From Myrmaecium sp. VS I D KN 1 (lineage: Eukaryota; Ascomycota; Dothideomycetes; Valsariales; Valsariaceae), in assembly GCA_019775845.1 (NCBI GenBank), contig JADQAV010000009.1, forward strand, positions 310,001 through 374,000: a DNA stretch of 64,000 nucleotides. The letters are read 5' to 3'. Shown piece by piece: positions 34,153-45,272 of this stretch. Made by a program: the position numbers and the translations under genes. Positions within the stretch are counted from its first letter, which is position 1. Every line of letters starts with the position of its first letter. Under the pieces are notes generated by a model, which was not told the origin of the DNA, ran no database searches, and saw only the letters and a program-made list of their open reading frames with translations.

Positions 34153-36402
34153 TCACAACCGCAGCTTGCCTACGCTGACGCCCGCACCACCAGCCACCTT
34201 CTTGCCCTCCACATCCGTGACCTCGCCCCGCTTGCCCACCACCTTGACCCCACCCTTCTTCAAATCGGCGAGGACCTGCTTCTTGTCCCGCGCCGCCTGG
34301 CCCGCCTTGCCATCCGTCTTCGTCGTCGCCGCCCCGGCAGCATTCCCGCTCGCCTTGCGCAAGCGCTCCTTCTCCCTCCGCCGGCGGCGCAGCTTCTGCT
34401 CGCGCGTCATCTCCTCCCGCGCGATCGGCAAGCCGGCCTTGGTCACCACCTCGCCGCCCGCCTTCTCCTCGCCGGGCCGGTAGACCTCCTGCGGGGCCAG
34501 CATGCTGGCGCCGGCCACCTCGCCGCCGGCCGTCGGCCGCGCGTCCTCCATCGTGATGGCGGGCGCGTCGACGCGGATGTCCAGGCTGGGCGCCGCCGGC
34601 TTGGGTTTGTAGTGCCAGCTGCTGAGGCTGTCCAGCTTCGCGCTGACCGACTTCCACAGCGCCTCGATCTCCGCGTGCTCCTTGCGCAGCTTCTCGTCCT
34701 TGACCTCCACGAACGTCGGGTCCGTCTGCCGCCGGTGCTCCTCCTCGTACAGCTCCGCCAGGCTCTTCCCGTTCTTCGTGTCCTCGAGCTCGAAGCGGCC
34801 CCGGCGCGCCGGCCCCGTCGCCAGGTCGCCCGGCCGCCGCCGGATCACCTCGTCGAACTCCTGCGCCAGGATCCGCCGCTTGATCAGCGCCTCGATGTCC
34901 TCGCTGACCTCCTGCGTGATCACCGGCACCGGCTTGCCCGCCCGCTCGAAGTCGAGGTCCTCTTCCAGAAGGGAGTTGAGGGGCCGGTCGGCCGCGCGCG
35001 CCTCGCCTGACAACGTCCATTGCCGCTTGGCTACGTTCTCCGCCTCGAGACGGCGGATTTCTTCTTGCAGCTTCGCCTGGCGGCGCTCGTGAGTCGAGCG
35101 ACGTGACTTCGGGTCGCCCGGGTCCACGTCGCTCAGGGCGTCTTCAGAGTCGTTGGGATCCGAGTCCTCGAACAGGTCGCGGTGGACGGCAGCCATGGTA
35201 CGTTCGACGTCATTATCCTCATCCTTCTTGTCGGCTTCTTCGTTCGGATTCTTTGGGGGGAAGTTGTGCGGGTTCGGCCTGCCACGTTTGTTCTTCCGGG
35301 TACTCTTCTTGGGTGGCGGGGCAAAGAAGTCGGCGTACATGATGTTGTTGGTGTTGGTGAGGCCGCTCATGCCGGCGATGTCTTCGTCCTCGATGTCGTC
35401 TTCATCGTCCATCTCATCGTCACTGGCGCCCTCCGGGGCATTGAGGTCGGCATTCCCAAAGGTGGGACCGTCTTCCTCGTCACTCTCTTCTTCGTCGGAC
35501 TGGTCACCGCGGGGAGCTTTGATAGGACCAGCGGCCAGAGGATCCGCACCCCAATCGATATCCTCTTCGTCTTCGTCATTGTCATCTTCTCCTCGCAGAT
35601 CTTTCTGCTCGAGAAACTCAGATTGCTTGTTGAATTCGTCGATTGAGAAGAAACCGTCGTTGAGGCCAAACTTGTCCTCGACGAATTCTCCAGCCTCCTC
35701 TTCTTCCGAATCTTCCTCGTTTTCAAGATCGCCCTCTTCCATGTCTTCATCCTCGTAGTCGTCGTGATCCCCAATCGGACCGTCACTGCCACTCTCTTCC
35801 TCATCCTCATCTCCCTCTCCAGAAACATCTTCTCCGTCGTACTCCCAGTCAACGCCTTCCTCTCCAAGTTCGCTCTCCTCCTCATCCTCGCCCTCATCAT
35901 CAGATCCACTGACCTCAAACCCCTCGTCATCAAAGCGAACAGGCTTCACCGGCCGGGAGTCCTCCTCCTTCGGCAGCGCTCTCTCCACTTCCTCTTTTGC
36001 CGCATCGAGCACCCTCTGCGCCTGCTCCCAGACCTGCTCGGCAGCAAAGCCATCCACATGGACCTTGTTCAGCTTGAGCACTTGCCTCGGCTCCTCATCA
36101 TCCGCGCCTCGCTTTCTCTTCTTCCTCGCTTCCCTCAGGCGCTCATTTTGCACCTCGCTGACTTGGGAAGCAAGGGGGTCGAGGTAACGTTTTGCGAGGG
36201 CGAGGGCAGCTGCGTGGAGCGCCGGAGGAGGTTGGAGGAAGGCATGCGGCGCAGTCGAGAGCGATGTGATGAGAGGGTTTGCCGAGCCATTCGACAGGTC
36301 GAGGGCTGAAGGATGCGAGCCCGAGGAGAGGGTGTGTGAGCTGTTGGACATGGCGGGGGAGAAGGACAGTTGCGAGGTTTGCGGCAACGTTGCAGCGGCC
36401 AT
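34153..36402 (-). CDS. mpp10: U3 snoRNP protein Mpp10 (SSU processome)
   Basis: Intronless, 749 aa. The N-terminal third is helical (AALALAKRYLDPLASQVSEVQNERLRE), followed by long acidic blocks (residues about 160-330, rich in DEEE/SDDE). The diagnostic MYADFFAPPPKKSTRK motif lies near residue 355. The C-terminal half holds KRQWTLSGEARAADRPLNSLLEEDLDFE and SLAELYEEEHRRQTDP, strongly conserved in Mpp10, and a basic tail (REQKLRRRRREKERLRKA). Mpp10 forms a trimer with Imp3 and Imp4 in the nucleolus and is needed for early pre-rRNA cleavages that make 18S rRNA. Length fits fungal Mpp10 (about 600-800 aa). An inner Met at residue 18 could also start the protein. Confidence 0.95.
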   Translation of the reverse strand: MAAATLPQTSQLSFSPAMSNSSHTLSSGSHPSALDLSNGSANPLITSLSTAPHAFLQPPPALHAAALALAKRYLDPLASQVSEVQNERLREARKKRKRGADDEEPRQVLKLNKVHVDGFAAEQVWEQAQRVLDAAKEEVERALPKEEDSRPVKPVRFDDEGFEVSGSDDEGEDEEESELGEEGVDWEYDGEDVSGEGDEDEEESGSDGPIGDHDDYEDEDMEEGDLENEEDSEEEEAGEFVEDKFGLNDGFFSIDEFNKQSEFLEQKDLRGEDDNDEDEEDIDWGADPLAAGPIKAPRGDQSDEEESDEEDGPTFGNADLNAPEGASDDEMDDEDDIEDEDIAGMSGLTNTNNIMYADFFAPPPKKSTRKNKRGRPNPHNFPPKNPNEEADKKDEDNDVERTMAAVHRDLFEDSDPNDSEDALSDVDPGDPKSRRSTHERRQAKLQEEIRRLEAENVAKRQWTLSGEARAADRPLNSLLEEDLDFERAGKPVPVITQEVSEDIEALIKRRILAQEFDEVIRRRPGDLATGPARRGRFELEDTKNGKSLAELYEEEHRRQTDPTFVEVKDEKLRKEHAEIEALWKSVSAKLDSLSSWHYKPKPAAPSLDIRVDAPAITMEDARPTAGGEVAGASMLAPQEVYRPGEEKAGGEVVTKAGLPIAREEMTREQKLRRRRREKERLRKASGNAAGAATTKTDGKAGQAARDKKQVLADLKKGGVKVVGKRGEVTDVEGKKVAGGAGVSVGKLRL

Positions 36403-38565
36403 TGCTGAATCAAATCGGGGCCAGCCAGCTGTTCGGTGTGAGATGATGACAGTCGAAATGTATCACGCCTTGGATTCCCGTCTACCGCCTTCTGATCGGG
36501 TGCTGAAGGCTTGGGAGTCTGCTCGGCTGCGGATACGCGAGGTGGAAGGTAAAAAAAATCGGGGATTCATTTTTGCGAAAGGCGGTCGTGAGATTGTGGC
36601 ACGTCCGCGTAGCTTTCGGAACGGAGGCTTTACATTAATGCCTCAGGCATACATAGCTCTTGATAGCCTTGCGGCCTGAGCACGGTTCCCTCTCCTCTCT
36701 CCTCCCGTCCCACAGTCAGTGCGGAGTTCCTCTCGATAGTTCACCCAACCCCGCAGGCCCCTGCTTCAACTTTTTTTTTTTTTTTTCACACGCCAACGCC
36801 GGTGGTTGCGCTAGATGGACTTCCTGGCGGGGTACTCCAATCCATTTCCCCTCGTTATCAGGGAGCTTGGTACGTACAGTAGTCATCAATAGCTGTAATG
36901 GAATGGATGCAGTGGATATGGTTGTAGCTGTTGTCCGCGGAGCACGCCTCTCTAAGTAACTCGAGAGAAAGATACATGAGCTTGGACGAGGCTGAAAGGC
37001 ATTGGATGATCTCTCACGAGGGCAAATGCCGCTTCAGGCCGCATGACATTCCCGCCGTGCATGGGATGCATGGCGCGAGAAGACGCCAACCATAGCACCC
37101 TGGAAGCCTACCATGAGCAGGCATGCCGACGACGTTCATTTGTCGCGGATGCTTGCTGTCCGCGGATGAACTTGTCATCGCCATGTAAAGATGGCGTGAC
37201 GCTGAGTGCGAGGAGCATTCCTGTGCTTTCGAGGTCTTCGTTGAAGAGTTTCAAGGTTGCTGGGCCCGTCGGTGTGGTGCGCTCGGAAGAGGCCATGCTT
37301 CATTTGTGAGTTGAGTGATTCTGGCGCCTCTGCCGGTCAACGGGCTAACAGCTTCCCTCAGGGGCTCGTGAGGAACAGAATGACTCTGGTATAGATTGTC
37401 AACATCGCAGCGACGAATCGCGATGAGGCAGTGACCTATCTATCATGTATTCCCCCTGCCGCGAATCTAGCTCGAGCCCTTCCGCAAAGAACGGCGGCGG
37501 GAGAGGGGACGCTAGCGAAGCTGAAGCCAAACCCCGAACTTATCGGAAGGATTCAAGAGGGTTCACAAGCGTGGGGAGCTCTCGGCGAAATAGTGAGGTA
37601 CCTCTCGGGCTATGAACTCTTCTAGGACTTCACCTGGGGCGCAGTTGACAGAAGCATCAGATTTGTCCGGTAGACTCGCATGCTCGTCGGGTGCTAAGGG
37701 TCTAAGGGTTGACAGGGTTCAAGGATCGCTGGCTGCCGGAGTACTACTTTAGGAGAACTGTTCTTTGAGATAGACACCAACTTCACCCTCTTCGTTGGGA
37801 GTTAGTGGGCTTCCTTTTCCAGTTCGGCTTGTATGCTGGAGAGAGTCGCTTACCTGGGCTAGGCAGAGTAGAGGTTCATTGTGAGGTAAGTATATGTAGT
37901 TGTTATGTACCTACCTGCTACACTATGTCGACCTAACCACTTCGCAAGCTGCATCCGGATTTCGGTTCGCTACCAGTCGGTTCGAGGCCGGCAATCATAC
38001 GGCGAACTTGCGTTAGCTCGACCCGCATCATTCGCGGCGCAGGAGCGGCGAGAACTGGTCATAGTTGTGTCCAATTGACGCCGGAATGTCCGCCGGCCTA
38101 CTAACTAACCAGCTATATACAGGCCCTCTTCCTCCCTTCAGTCCGGCTCCGCCCTCGGTCAGTTCTAGGAGTACCGCGATCACTAGTGTTGCTCGCTTCA
38201 CCCAGCCTTCGACTTGGATCGGGTCGGTGCAACGTCGTTGACATCACTAGCGTCAATATCCGAGACGGAGCATTGATCCTAGGTATCGGCCGTCCCTGCG
38301 CCCTGGCACCTCACTACAACCACCTCGACCCAGCTTCGTTCCGTGTACATTATAACTGTCCGTTCCCATCCTGTTTGTATCAGAAGGAATTGCTCCTTGT
38401 CCGTTCGAATATATACTGCATCTCATGCACTTGCATTTCCTACTTTTCAAGATCTCCGCTCTTCGATAACGATTGTGCTTTGTTCTTCCCGAAGTTCTTA
38501 TCCGTCCATATACCCGAGGTCCGTACATCTATCCGATCGATACCTCGAATACTCGGGGCAAGGAC
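36403..38565. other. Intergenic region, no gene seen
   Basis: This is the divergent spacer between MPP10 (minus) and the SPX gene (plus). An A/T homopolymer lies at 36771-36786. Several 60-130-codon frames exist, for example 37043-37309 and 38186-38569, but none has recognisable features, and the last overlaps the likely leader of the SPX gene. A B-box-like GGTTCGAGGCC at 37979 lacks the rest of a tRNA. Confidence 0.45.
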
Positions 38566-41426
38566 ATGAAGTACGGCGAAACGCTGCGGCAGCGTTCAAT
38601 TCCGGAATGGGGGCATTGTAAGTGGCGCTGCTAGGATCTCGACTCCGGAAGGGGCATGACTAAACCCTCGGCGATTTGCAGACAATGTCGACTACGATGA
38701 GATAAAGTACCTGATCAAGGAACATACCACCCCAGGCACTGCGAAAGCAGTATCGATCCCGGGACAAGGTAGCCCTGCTGAAGAGGCTTTTGAGGCACAG
38801 TTGTACAATATCCTTTGCGATCAACATCAACGGATCAACCTCTTCGTGAAGAGCAAGACGGGAGAGATCGAACGAAGGCTAGGTACGTAGAGTGTGGATA
38901 TAGATTCGGGCGATAGGGCTGACGACGGACAGCCCACTTGAGCAAACAGGTCGCGCAACTCGAAAGCCGTGAACAACTTTCTGGAACCGGCCGAATACCT
39001 GCAAGACGCCTGGAGCGATATGCTAGGATCGAAGGGGAGGTGCTGAAGGCTGGCCAAGAAATCCGGTCTCTTTCTCGGTTCATTGGGGCCCAAAGACTGG
39101 CCTTTGTCAAGTTACTGAAGAAGTACAAGAAATGGACAAACTCGGATACCCTGGGGGCGAAATTCAAGCGGGAGGTGATGCAGGAACCCGGTAACTTCTG
39201 CACGATGGACCTCGGGCCTCTGCTGGATCATTGGTCAGATGTCTTGCATGCAGTGAGGGCGCCCTTTGAGGCAAAGGTCCGGACCGGACAGGGAAGAGGT
39301 GACGCCCACATTGAGGCCTCTCCATCGCGACCTGGGCAAGCGAAAGACGATCCTGAAGCGAACACAAGCATTGCGAAGCAGATACAGGATGTCATCGATC
39401 GCGGCCTCGATGTGGATTTTGACCTGGCAATCTCTACACTTCCGTTTGGCCCCAGCGGTGGAAGAGCTGTTTACTGGGTGCATCCGGACAATATTGTCGA
39501 GCTGCAAGTATTGATGCTCCAGCACATGCGCCTCCACATCCAGAAAGACAAGGCCAGGACACCGATGAATGGCACTCCTTTTGCAACCCCGCCTCGTCGG
39601 AACTCCTCACCTAGGCTGGATTCCAACTTGGACGATGAGGTCGATACCGGGATGCTGGTACTCGACGATCTTGCAACGTTCGTTGAGAAGCGGAACCGGG
39701 CTACCCTGAGCGAAAACGAAGGCACCCCAGGCCGTCCACCCACGACTGTGGCCGGCAGCGCTAGGTGGCACGCTAGCGGCGATGCTATCGTTGCGGTGGG
39801 ACTGCAGGATGAGAACGAGATGAAGTTCGCAAGGATCAAGCGGAAGCACCTCGACGATTTTCTCGACGTCGAGAAAGCCTTCAGTAGACGGCCATCCGTT
39901 GATTCGGCCAATGGAGAGAACGGCTCTGGCGCAAACGCTACCAGTGGAGAAGCGCTTAACGATGTCAGGAACTGGCTGTCCACCCACCGGTCCATCGAAC
40001 CGCTTGTGAGCATCTCCACGAAGAGGACGCGCTTTGTTGGACTCGTCAACGGCAATACAAGTGGCACATGGGCCGTTTTGGACCAGCATATCTTCATGCA
40101 AAAGGACATCCCAGGTCCCAAAAGTTCTACGAAGGCCACGGGAAGTTTTCCTTTTGCCGTTTTGGAGATTCGGAAAGAGGGGAACCAAGCTGGCGAACTC
40201 ATCAAGACCCTGGACAGGAGCCATTTGGTAAGTACTCTCAAGGATCTATTGTAATAATACAAGGTCTAACAAAACATAGGCTGAGCGAGTACGGGGCTTT
40301 TCCCTCGAGACGCATGCTGTGTGGATGTGCTGCAAGCCAGCCTCTATGTCCCCACCTTTCTGGGTAAGTTATGCAGAACTGACATTCTTCCACGCCCCAT
40401 GCTAATATGTATCAGCTCCCAATACTGTCCAAAGACATTCGGAAGGTCCCTGAAGCCCAAGCGACTCGCCGAGGCCGACTTGCAAGTCTCCCGGGCGATC
40501 CGATATCGCCCATCCGTACCCATACCTCTACATCAGCAACCTCCGTTACCGATGCTACCGGTTCACCAGGCAGGAACGGAGAGTCGTCCGCGACCTCCAC
40601 GGCTGATCATCTCGAAGTCGCTCCGCTGAGTGCCTTCCGTAAAAAGAGGATGCGCTCGAATCGCCTCTCCAAATGTGTGGAATCAGAAAACGAGGCAGCA
40701 TCTGTAGGACGTTATTGGAGCGAGTATGACCACCCCGAAGATGGCTCCGACAACGAGGACGGTGCCTACGTTATCTATGTCGACCCCAACGCGAGCACCA
40801 AATTCCCCGGCCAGGACGCTGTCGTCAACTGGCTTAACAAACTCTTCAAGAAAAACAAGTCGACCGAATCTGAGCATGAGCATAACCCCTTACTTTCCGG
40901 TCCGTCAAGTGCCGGCTACCCTGACAACGATGGCAGCGATGTAGAGTCTCTCTTCTCCACCGAGATAGCCCGCGGATACGGTACCCTCCCTCGCTCCTCG
41001 CGGCCCCGCGAAGGCGCGACGCCGGCGCAACCTGAGCAGCGTCTCGGCTTCTTCGCCTCCTTCTTCCACCCGGACCACCGGCCGTACTACGACCCCAGCC
41101 TGGACTACGTCTCGGCGCTGGAGCTGTCGGCGCAGGAGCGGGAGAGGAACAAGGTCCGGCTGTGCGCGCTCAGCCTGTTGGCCGCGGTGGGCTTGCTGGT
41201 CGTGGTGATGCTGCTGGCGGCGACGGGCCGGCGGAAGCAGGCCGAGGAGGTCCACGTGGGCATCTTGTTTGGCGTGGTGATGGATCTGTGCTTTGCGATT
41301 ACGGCGGTCGGCAGCGTGGTCACGACGAGGAAGGATGTCGGGTGGCTGCGACGGATTGTGGTTTGGGGGGTGTTTGCGGCGGTGGTGGTGGGTGATGGGG
41401 CGTTGTTGGGGTGGATTATTGGGTAG
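38566..41426 (+). CDS. vtc5: SPX-domain VTC-complex protein (VTC5-like)
   Basis: Five exons: 38566-38617, 38682-38882, 38933-40227, 40280-40363, 40416-41426 (introns 64, 50, 52 and 52 bp, all GT-AG), 880 aa. The N-terminus MKYGETLRQRSIPEWGHYNVDYDEIKYLIKEHT is a clear SPX domain, with KAGQEIRSLSRFIGAQRLAFVKLLKKYKKW as its C-terminal helices (Lys residues for inositol pyrophosphate). A long variable middle follows, related in layout to the VTC tunnel region but without the polyphosphate-polymerase motifs I would expect of Vtc4. The C-terminus has three membrane helices (about 41160-41425). SPX plus three C-terminal helices fits yeast Vtc5/YDR089W, which stimulates vacuolar polyphosphate synthesis. 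The assignment is from architecture. Confidence 0.82.
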
Positions 41427-42132
41427 GGGTGGAGTCGGATGGGAGTGCGGAGTGCGGAGTGTGGAGTGTGGAGTGTGCATTGTGGGCGTTGGTGGGTGAT
41501 GAGGAGTGCTTTAGCCTGGTGGCTGTTGATGTTGCATGGATATCCTGTCTCGATGTTTGGGAGTGTATGTTGGAGTCTGGGGATGCGTGGATGTGCGCAG
41601 AGCGATCTCTCGTTTGTTCTGGATCATTTCAGGCGTTTAATACCTAGAACTTGGTATATTGCTCTTACAATTGTATATTTCCTGGGGCTACGATAGGTGA
41701 AGGGGCCTTCGTGTCTACGTTACTCAGTCTGGTGCATGTTTTCAATACCTCTGTGAAGAGCTCTTAAACACTATGTCTCATAGATTTCCGAAGCGGAGGA
41801 GGCTCGGAGTGAATGTTGCAACCATGTGGGAAGGCTCAAATCGACTGGATATAGTGGACGGAAATGACTCACGTACTGTACTTATACCTGTCTGCTTTGA
41901 TTGAGAAAGTGGTAGACCCAGAGTGGTAGGCAAGGCTGTGAGAATGGGGGTTCGAGTGATTTGATGCCTTGGCGCCTTGACGCCCGGGAAATCGGGCGCT
42001 TACTTCCGCCCAAGCTCCAAGCCGGAAGCATCACAACAACGACCTCACCACGACCTCGTCTTCACACTCTGTGCGTCTGGACGCTTAAACCACTCCCGCG
42101 CAAGCTGCGCTGACCCCCATGCCACCGCAATC
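41427..42132. other. Intergenic region, no gene seen
   Basis: A GGAGTGCGGAGTGTGGAGTGT tandem tract lies at 41444-41475 just after the VTC5-like stop. The rest is ordinary spacer and the promoter of the next gene. Confidence 0.5.
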
Positions 42133-43287
42133 ATGTTGATCTCCTGGTCTACGTGCGTCCCTCTTTCACCATGCTCCCCGCAACATCGCTGCTAACAACT
42201 TGAACTCCCCAGCGCCAAAGCCCTCCTCACATTCTTTGGGCCTCTCTTGATCCCAAAGGCGATCGCGTTCTACCGCTCCCTGCGCTACGCCTCCAACCCA
42301 CGATCGCCCATCCGTCCACTCCCTCGCGCTGCCTCCGACGCGCTCAACATCCTCTTCCTCTCCGCCGCCATCTTCCTCCTCAGCACTCTACCAATCTTCC
42401 ACGAACCCAACCTCTTCCACATCACCGCCTCCCGCCTCTCCACGCCCTCCAGCGTCCTCTTCAACCGCCTCGAAGCCATCCGGCCGCTCACCCCGCTCGA
42501 AGAAACCCTCAAACCAAAGCTCACATCCCTCACCGCGCGCGGGCTCTACCAGATCTACGGCCCCCACGTCCTCGCCGACTGCAGCTGGTGCATCCTCCCT
42601 TCCCCAGCCGACCAAGCGCCCTCCTCATCCCCCCTCAGCATCAACAGCGCCGACTACCTCCTCTACGCCCTCCCCACCCTCCTCACCCCCCACCTCCTCC
42701 ACCTCCTGCTCTTCTGCCTCGCCACCGCCCGCGCCGGCACAACACGCTTCCGCCTCTCCTTCGCGCTCGCCAGCCTCGGCCTCGCCGCGCTGGAACTGCA
42801 CCTCACCGCCACCGCCCCCCTGCCCTTGCCCGGCTCCCCGCACCCCCAGGCGCGCCCCTGGCACTGGCAAATGCACACCTACCGCGGCCTCGCCCTCCTG
42901 CTCCTCGACGCCGCCCTGGCCTTCCTCCTCTGGGCCACCGCCACCAACCGCCTCTTCCCCACGCCCCCCAGCGTCGCCGCGCGCCTCGAGCTCGTCACGC
43001 GTCAGGCCGAACAGGTGCAGGGCAAGCTCGGTGCGTTGGGGGTGCTGCGCAATGCGATTGCCCGTGACAAGATGTTGAGGGCGAGGTGGGAGGAGTATTG
43101 GGAGAAGGAGGGCGTGGTGATGGGCGAGGTGGTGCAGGATGAGGAGGTGGTCAGGGAGGTGCGCAGGGTGATGGAGGGTGGTGCTGGACCTGGTGGGGGC
43201 ATCGCGGAGTTGGAGGTGAAGGCGGGGAAGTTGGCGGAGAGCGTGGTGACTGGTGCGTTGGGTGGGGTTGGGGGGGTAGGGATCTGA
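42133..43287 (+). CDS. Multi-pass membrane protein of unknown function
   Basis: Two exons, 42133-42152 (only 20 nt) and 42213-43287, around a 60-bp GT-AG intron, give 364 aa. The short first exon adds MLISWST before AKALLTFFGPLLIPKAIAFYRSLR, making a full first hydrophobic helix. Further helices lie near ALNILFLSAAIFLLSTLPIF, YALPTLLTPHLLHLLLFCLA, FALASLGLAALELHL and LALLLLDAALAFLLWAT. A 'RLSTPSSVLFNRLEAIRPLTPLEETLKPKL' style loop lies between helices 2 and 3, and a charged, probably cytosolic helix (RDKMLRARWEEYWEKEG) near the end. It resembles uncharacterised proteins I have seen in many ascomycetes; no known domain can be named. Confidence 0.78.
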
Positions 43288-43523
43288 GGTGGGGGATGCA
43301 GTGAGATGTTTTTTGGTTGTTGCTTTGGGTTTGTGTGTTGGATGGGAGGTCTTGCCTTTTTCGAGAGGCGTAAGGCTCGATAGATGGAGACTTGGATATA
43401 TGAATCGTCTGATTTCCTTACTGATCCCAGGAAATTGTACGTGATGCATAAGATATGAGTGAGACCTTTAAATACAGAACAACGCGTAAAAGTAACAGTA
43501 GTGAGAATTATCATCCCATATCG

Positions 43524-44600
43524 CTAGACAAATTCGTCACTTCTGCTGATCCCACTGAACGTGATACTTCTCCTCGCCTCCGGCCTCTTCAGTCTGGCAG
43601 GTGCACCGACTGGACTCATAAACTCAGAAGTACAAGAGAACCTCTTCCCCATCTGCCCCGAAACACAGCTCCCCCTCTTCTCGCTCATCGCACCGCTAAC
43701 TTTCCTCCGACCATCCAAATCCACACCTGCAGCAGCAGTCGCAGACGCCCCACCGCCGCCAACAACCGTGCCCAACGGACTCACCAACCCCAACATCTCG
43801 CTCTGCGCCGAGAACTCCGCCTGACTCCGCCGCTGGCCCTCGTGCGCGACGAGCGTGAGGTCCAAAAAGACGATGAAGACGTTCACGTACAGCAGGTGGC
43901 GCATGATGCGGCGGCTGGCGGCGGAGCGCAGGTGCGGGCCCCCGGCCGATGACGATGCCGTCCCGCCCGCCGGCCATAGCATCCGGCTAATCTCCCAGAC
44001 GTACAGCGCGCTGATGGCGGTCTCCTGCACGAAGTACAGGAGCAGCTGGAGGCGCTCCCAAACGGCATACGGTGTGGCGAACGGGCGCGGATCCGGCCCG
44101 TTGGTGCCGATGACCAGGACGGCGGTGGGGACGCCGCCGACGAGGAAGCTGACGACCATCATCCACAGCACGGCGCGCCGCTTCCGGCGGTCCCGCACGA
44201 CGAGGTGCAGCCGGCTGTACAGCACGACGCTCTGGCCCGTCACCATGGCCCACCAGCCCGCGACGATGGCGACGACGTTGACCCAGTTCCCGCCCCGGCC
44301 CGGCGGCCACACCTCGAGAAACTTGAACATCAGCCCGAGCGTGTAGGGCACCACGGCCAGCGTGCTCGTCACCAGGCTGCCGAAGTACAGCCCCCGCCGT
44401 CGCGTGAAGAAGAAGAAGAAGGTCGTCGCCCCCAGCTCGAGCACGTTGTACAGCGCGATCCCGGCTAGCGCGGCCAGCGTCATGGCGATCGCCCGGCTCG
44501 TGTTGATGCCCCCTTCTGTCATGTTGTATGGGTCGCGCCGGTGCGGGAGCCATGCGTTGGCGTTGAAGGCGGCGACGGCTGCTAATGCCATGGCGGGCAT
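43524..44600 (-). CDS. Seven-helix integral membrane protein (DUF7703-like)
   Basis: Intronless, 358 aa from ATG 44600. The frame is open 117 codons further upstream, but that part is not membrane-like and reads as leader. Helices are spaced as in a 6-7 TM protein: MTLAALAGIALYNVLELGATTFFFFF, then RRRGLYFGSLVTSTLAVVPYTLGLMFKF, WVNVVAIVAGWWAMVTGQSVVLYSRLHLVV, AVLWMMVVSFLVGGVPTAVLVI, ERLQLLLYFVQETAISALYVWEISRML, and HLLYVNVFIVFLDLTLVAHE. The ALYNVxEL, RRRGLYFWSL-like and GQSVVLYSRLHLVV blocks match, from memory, the fungal DUF7703 family of integral membrane proteins. The C-terminus is a Ser/Gly/Ala-rich tail. Function is unknown. Confidence 0.78.
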   Translation of the reverse strand: MPAMALAAVAAFNANAWLPHRRDPYNMTEGGINTSRAIAMTLAALAGIALYNVLELGATTFFFFFTRRRGLYFGSLVTSTLAVVPYTLGLMFKFLEVWPPGRGGNWVNVVAIVAGWWAMVTGQSVVLYSRLHLVVRDRRKRRAVLWMMVVSFLVGGVPTAVLVIGTNGPDPRPFATPYAVWERLQLLLYFVQETAISALYVWEISRMLWPAGGTASSSAGGPHLRSAASRRIMRHLLYVNVFIVFLDLTLVAHEGQRRSQAEFSAQSEMLGLVSPLGTVVGGGGASATAAAGVDLDGRRKVSGAMSEKRGSCVSGQMGKRFSCTSEFMSPVGAPARLKRPEARRSITFSGISRSDEFV

Positions 44601-45272
44601 CCTGATCGCGTGCTTGGTTGCGCCGGTGAGCGTGCGGGATCGGTGGTGTGGTCTTTGAGAGGGCAGTCTATTCGAGCCGGTTGCTCTGTGTTGGACCAGA
44701 GCGGGCCGCAGAACCCCTTCATAGAGTCCAGCGACGCGTGAGACATCACCGTTCCCATCCACGTCCGTGGCTGGTGCTATCCTGAAGCGATGGCCGACGT
44801 AGAGACGTGAGCCAAAGGTTCGACCGGTCGGTCGAGGCTGCGCAATGCTTTTCGACAGGTTCCAGATAAGTACGATTGGTTGCCTCTGCTTGCAGACCGT
44901 GAGACAACATTCGAACTTAGTCATCCGCGCGAGGAATGTGGGCATTCCCACAAACGCAGGACACTATGTCTGAGATGAAGCATTCCACGGACCGGAAAAG
45001 GGATTCTCCCCGCAACGTCGAATTCCCTGCAAAGTTTCCAGGAGCCTAGGAGTTCATTCATCCGTGGGGTGGTCCGTAAATGGAATGCGTACAGCCACTC
45101 GCCGAAGGCCTGCCATAGACGGTCACAAGACAGGATCAAGAATAGGAAAAGCTGCATTGACGAACTATGACTTTTGAGATATAGAATGAACTTATCTAGG
45201 AAAGCGGACAATCGGACAATAACCTCGACAGAACACGACATCTCCCATCCCATCCACCAAATACCTGCAGAA
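44601..45272. other. Spacer between two minus-strand genes
   Basis: This holds the promoter/leader of the DUF7703-like gene and the 3' UTR of the R3H-SUZ gene. I see no separate gene. Confidence 0.5.

Noticed and set aside
37979-37989. GGTTCGAGGCC, an exact tRNA B-box, with a possible T-stem GTCGG/CCGGC
   Set aside because: No A-box upstream at the right distance and no acceptor stem pairs with the following bases.
38186-38569. 127-codon frame before the SPX gene
   Set aside because: Overlaps the start codon of the VTC5-like gene and has no protein features; it reads as leader.
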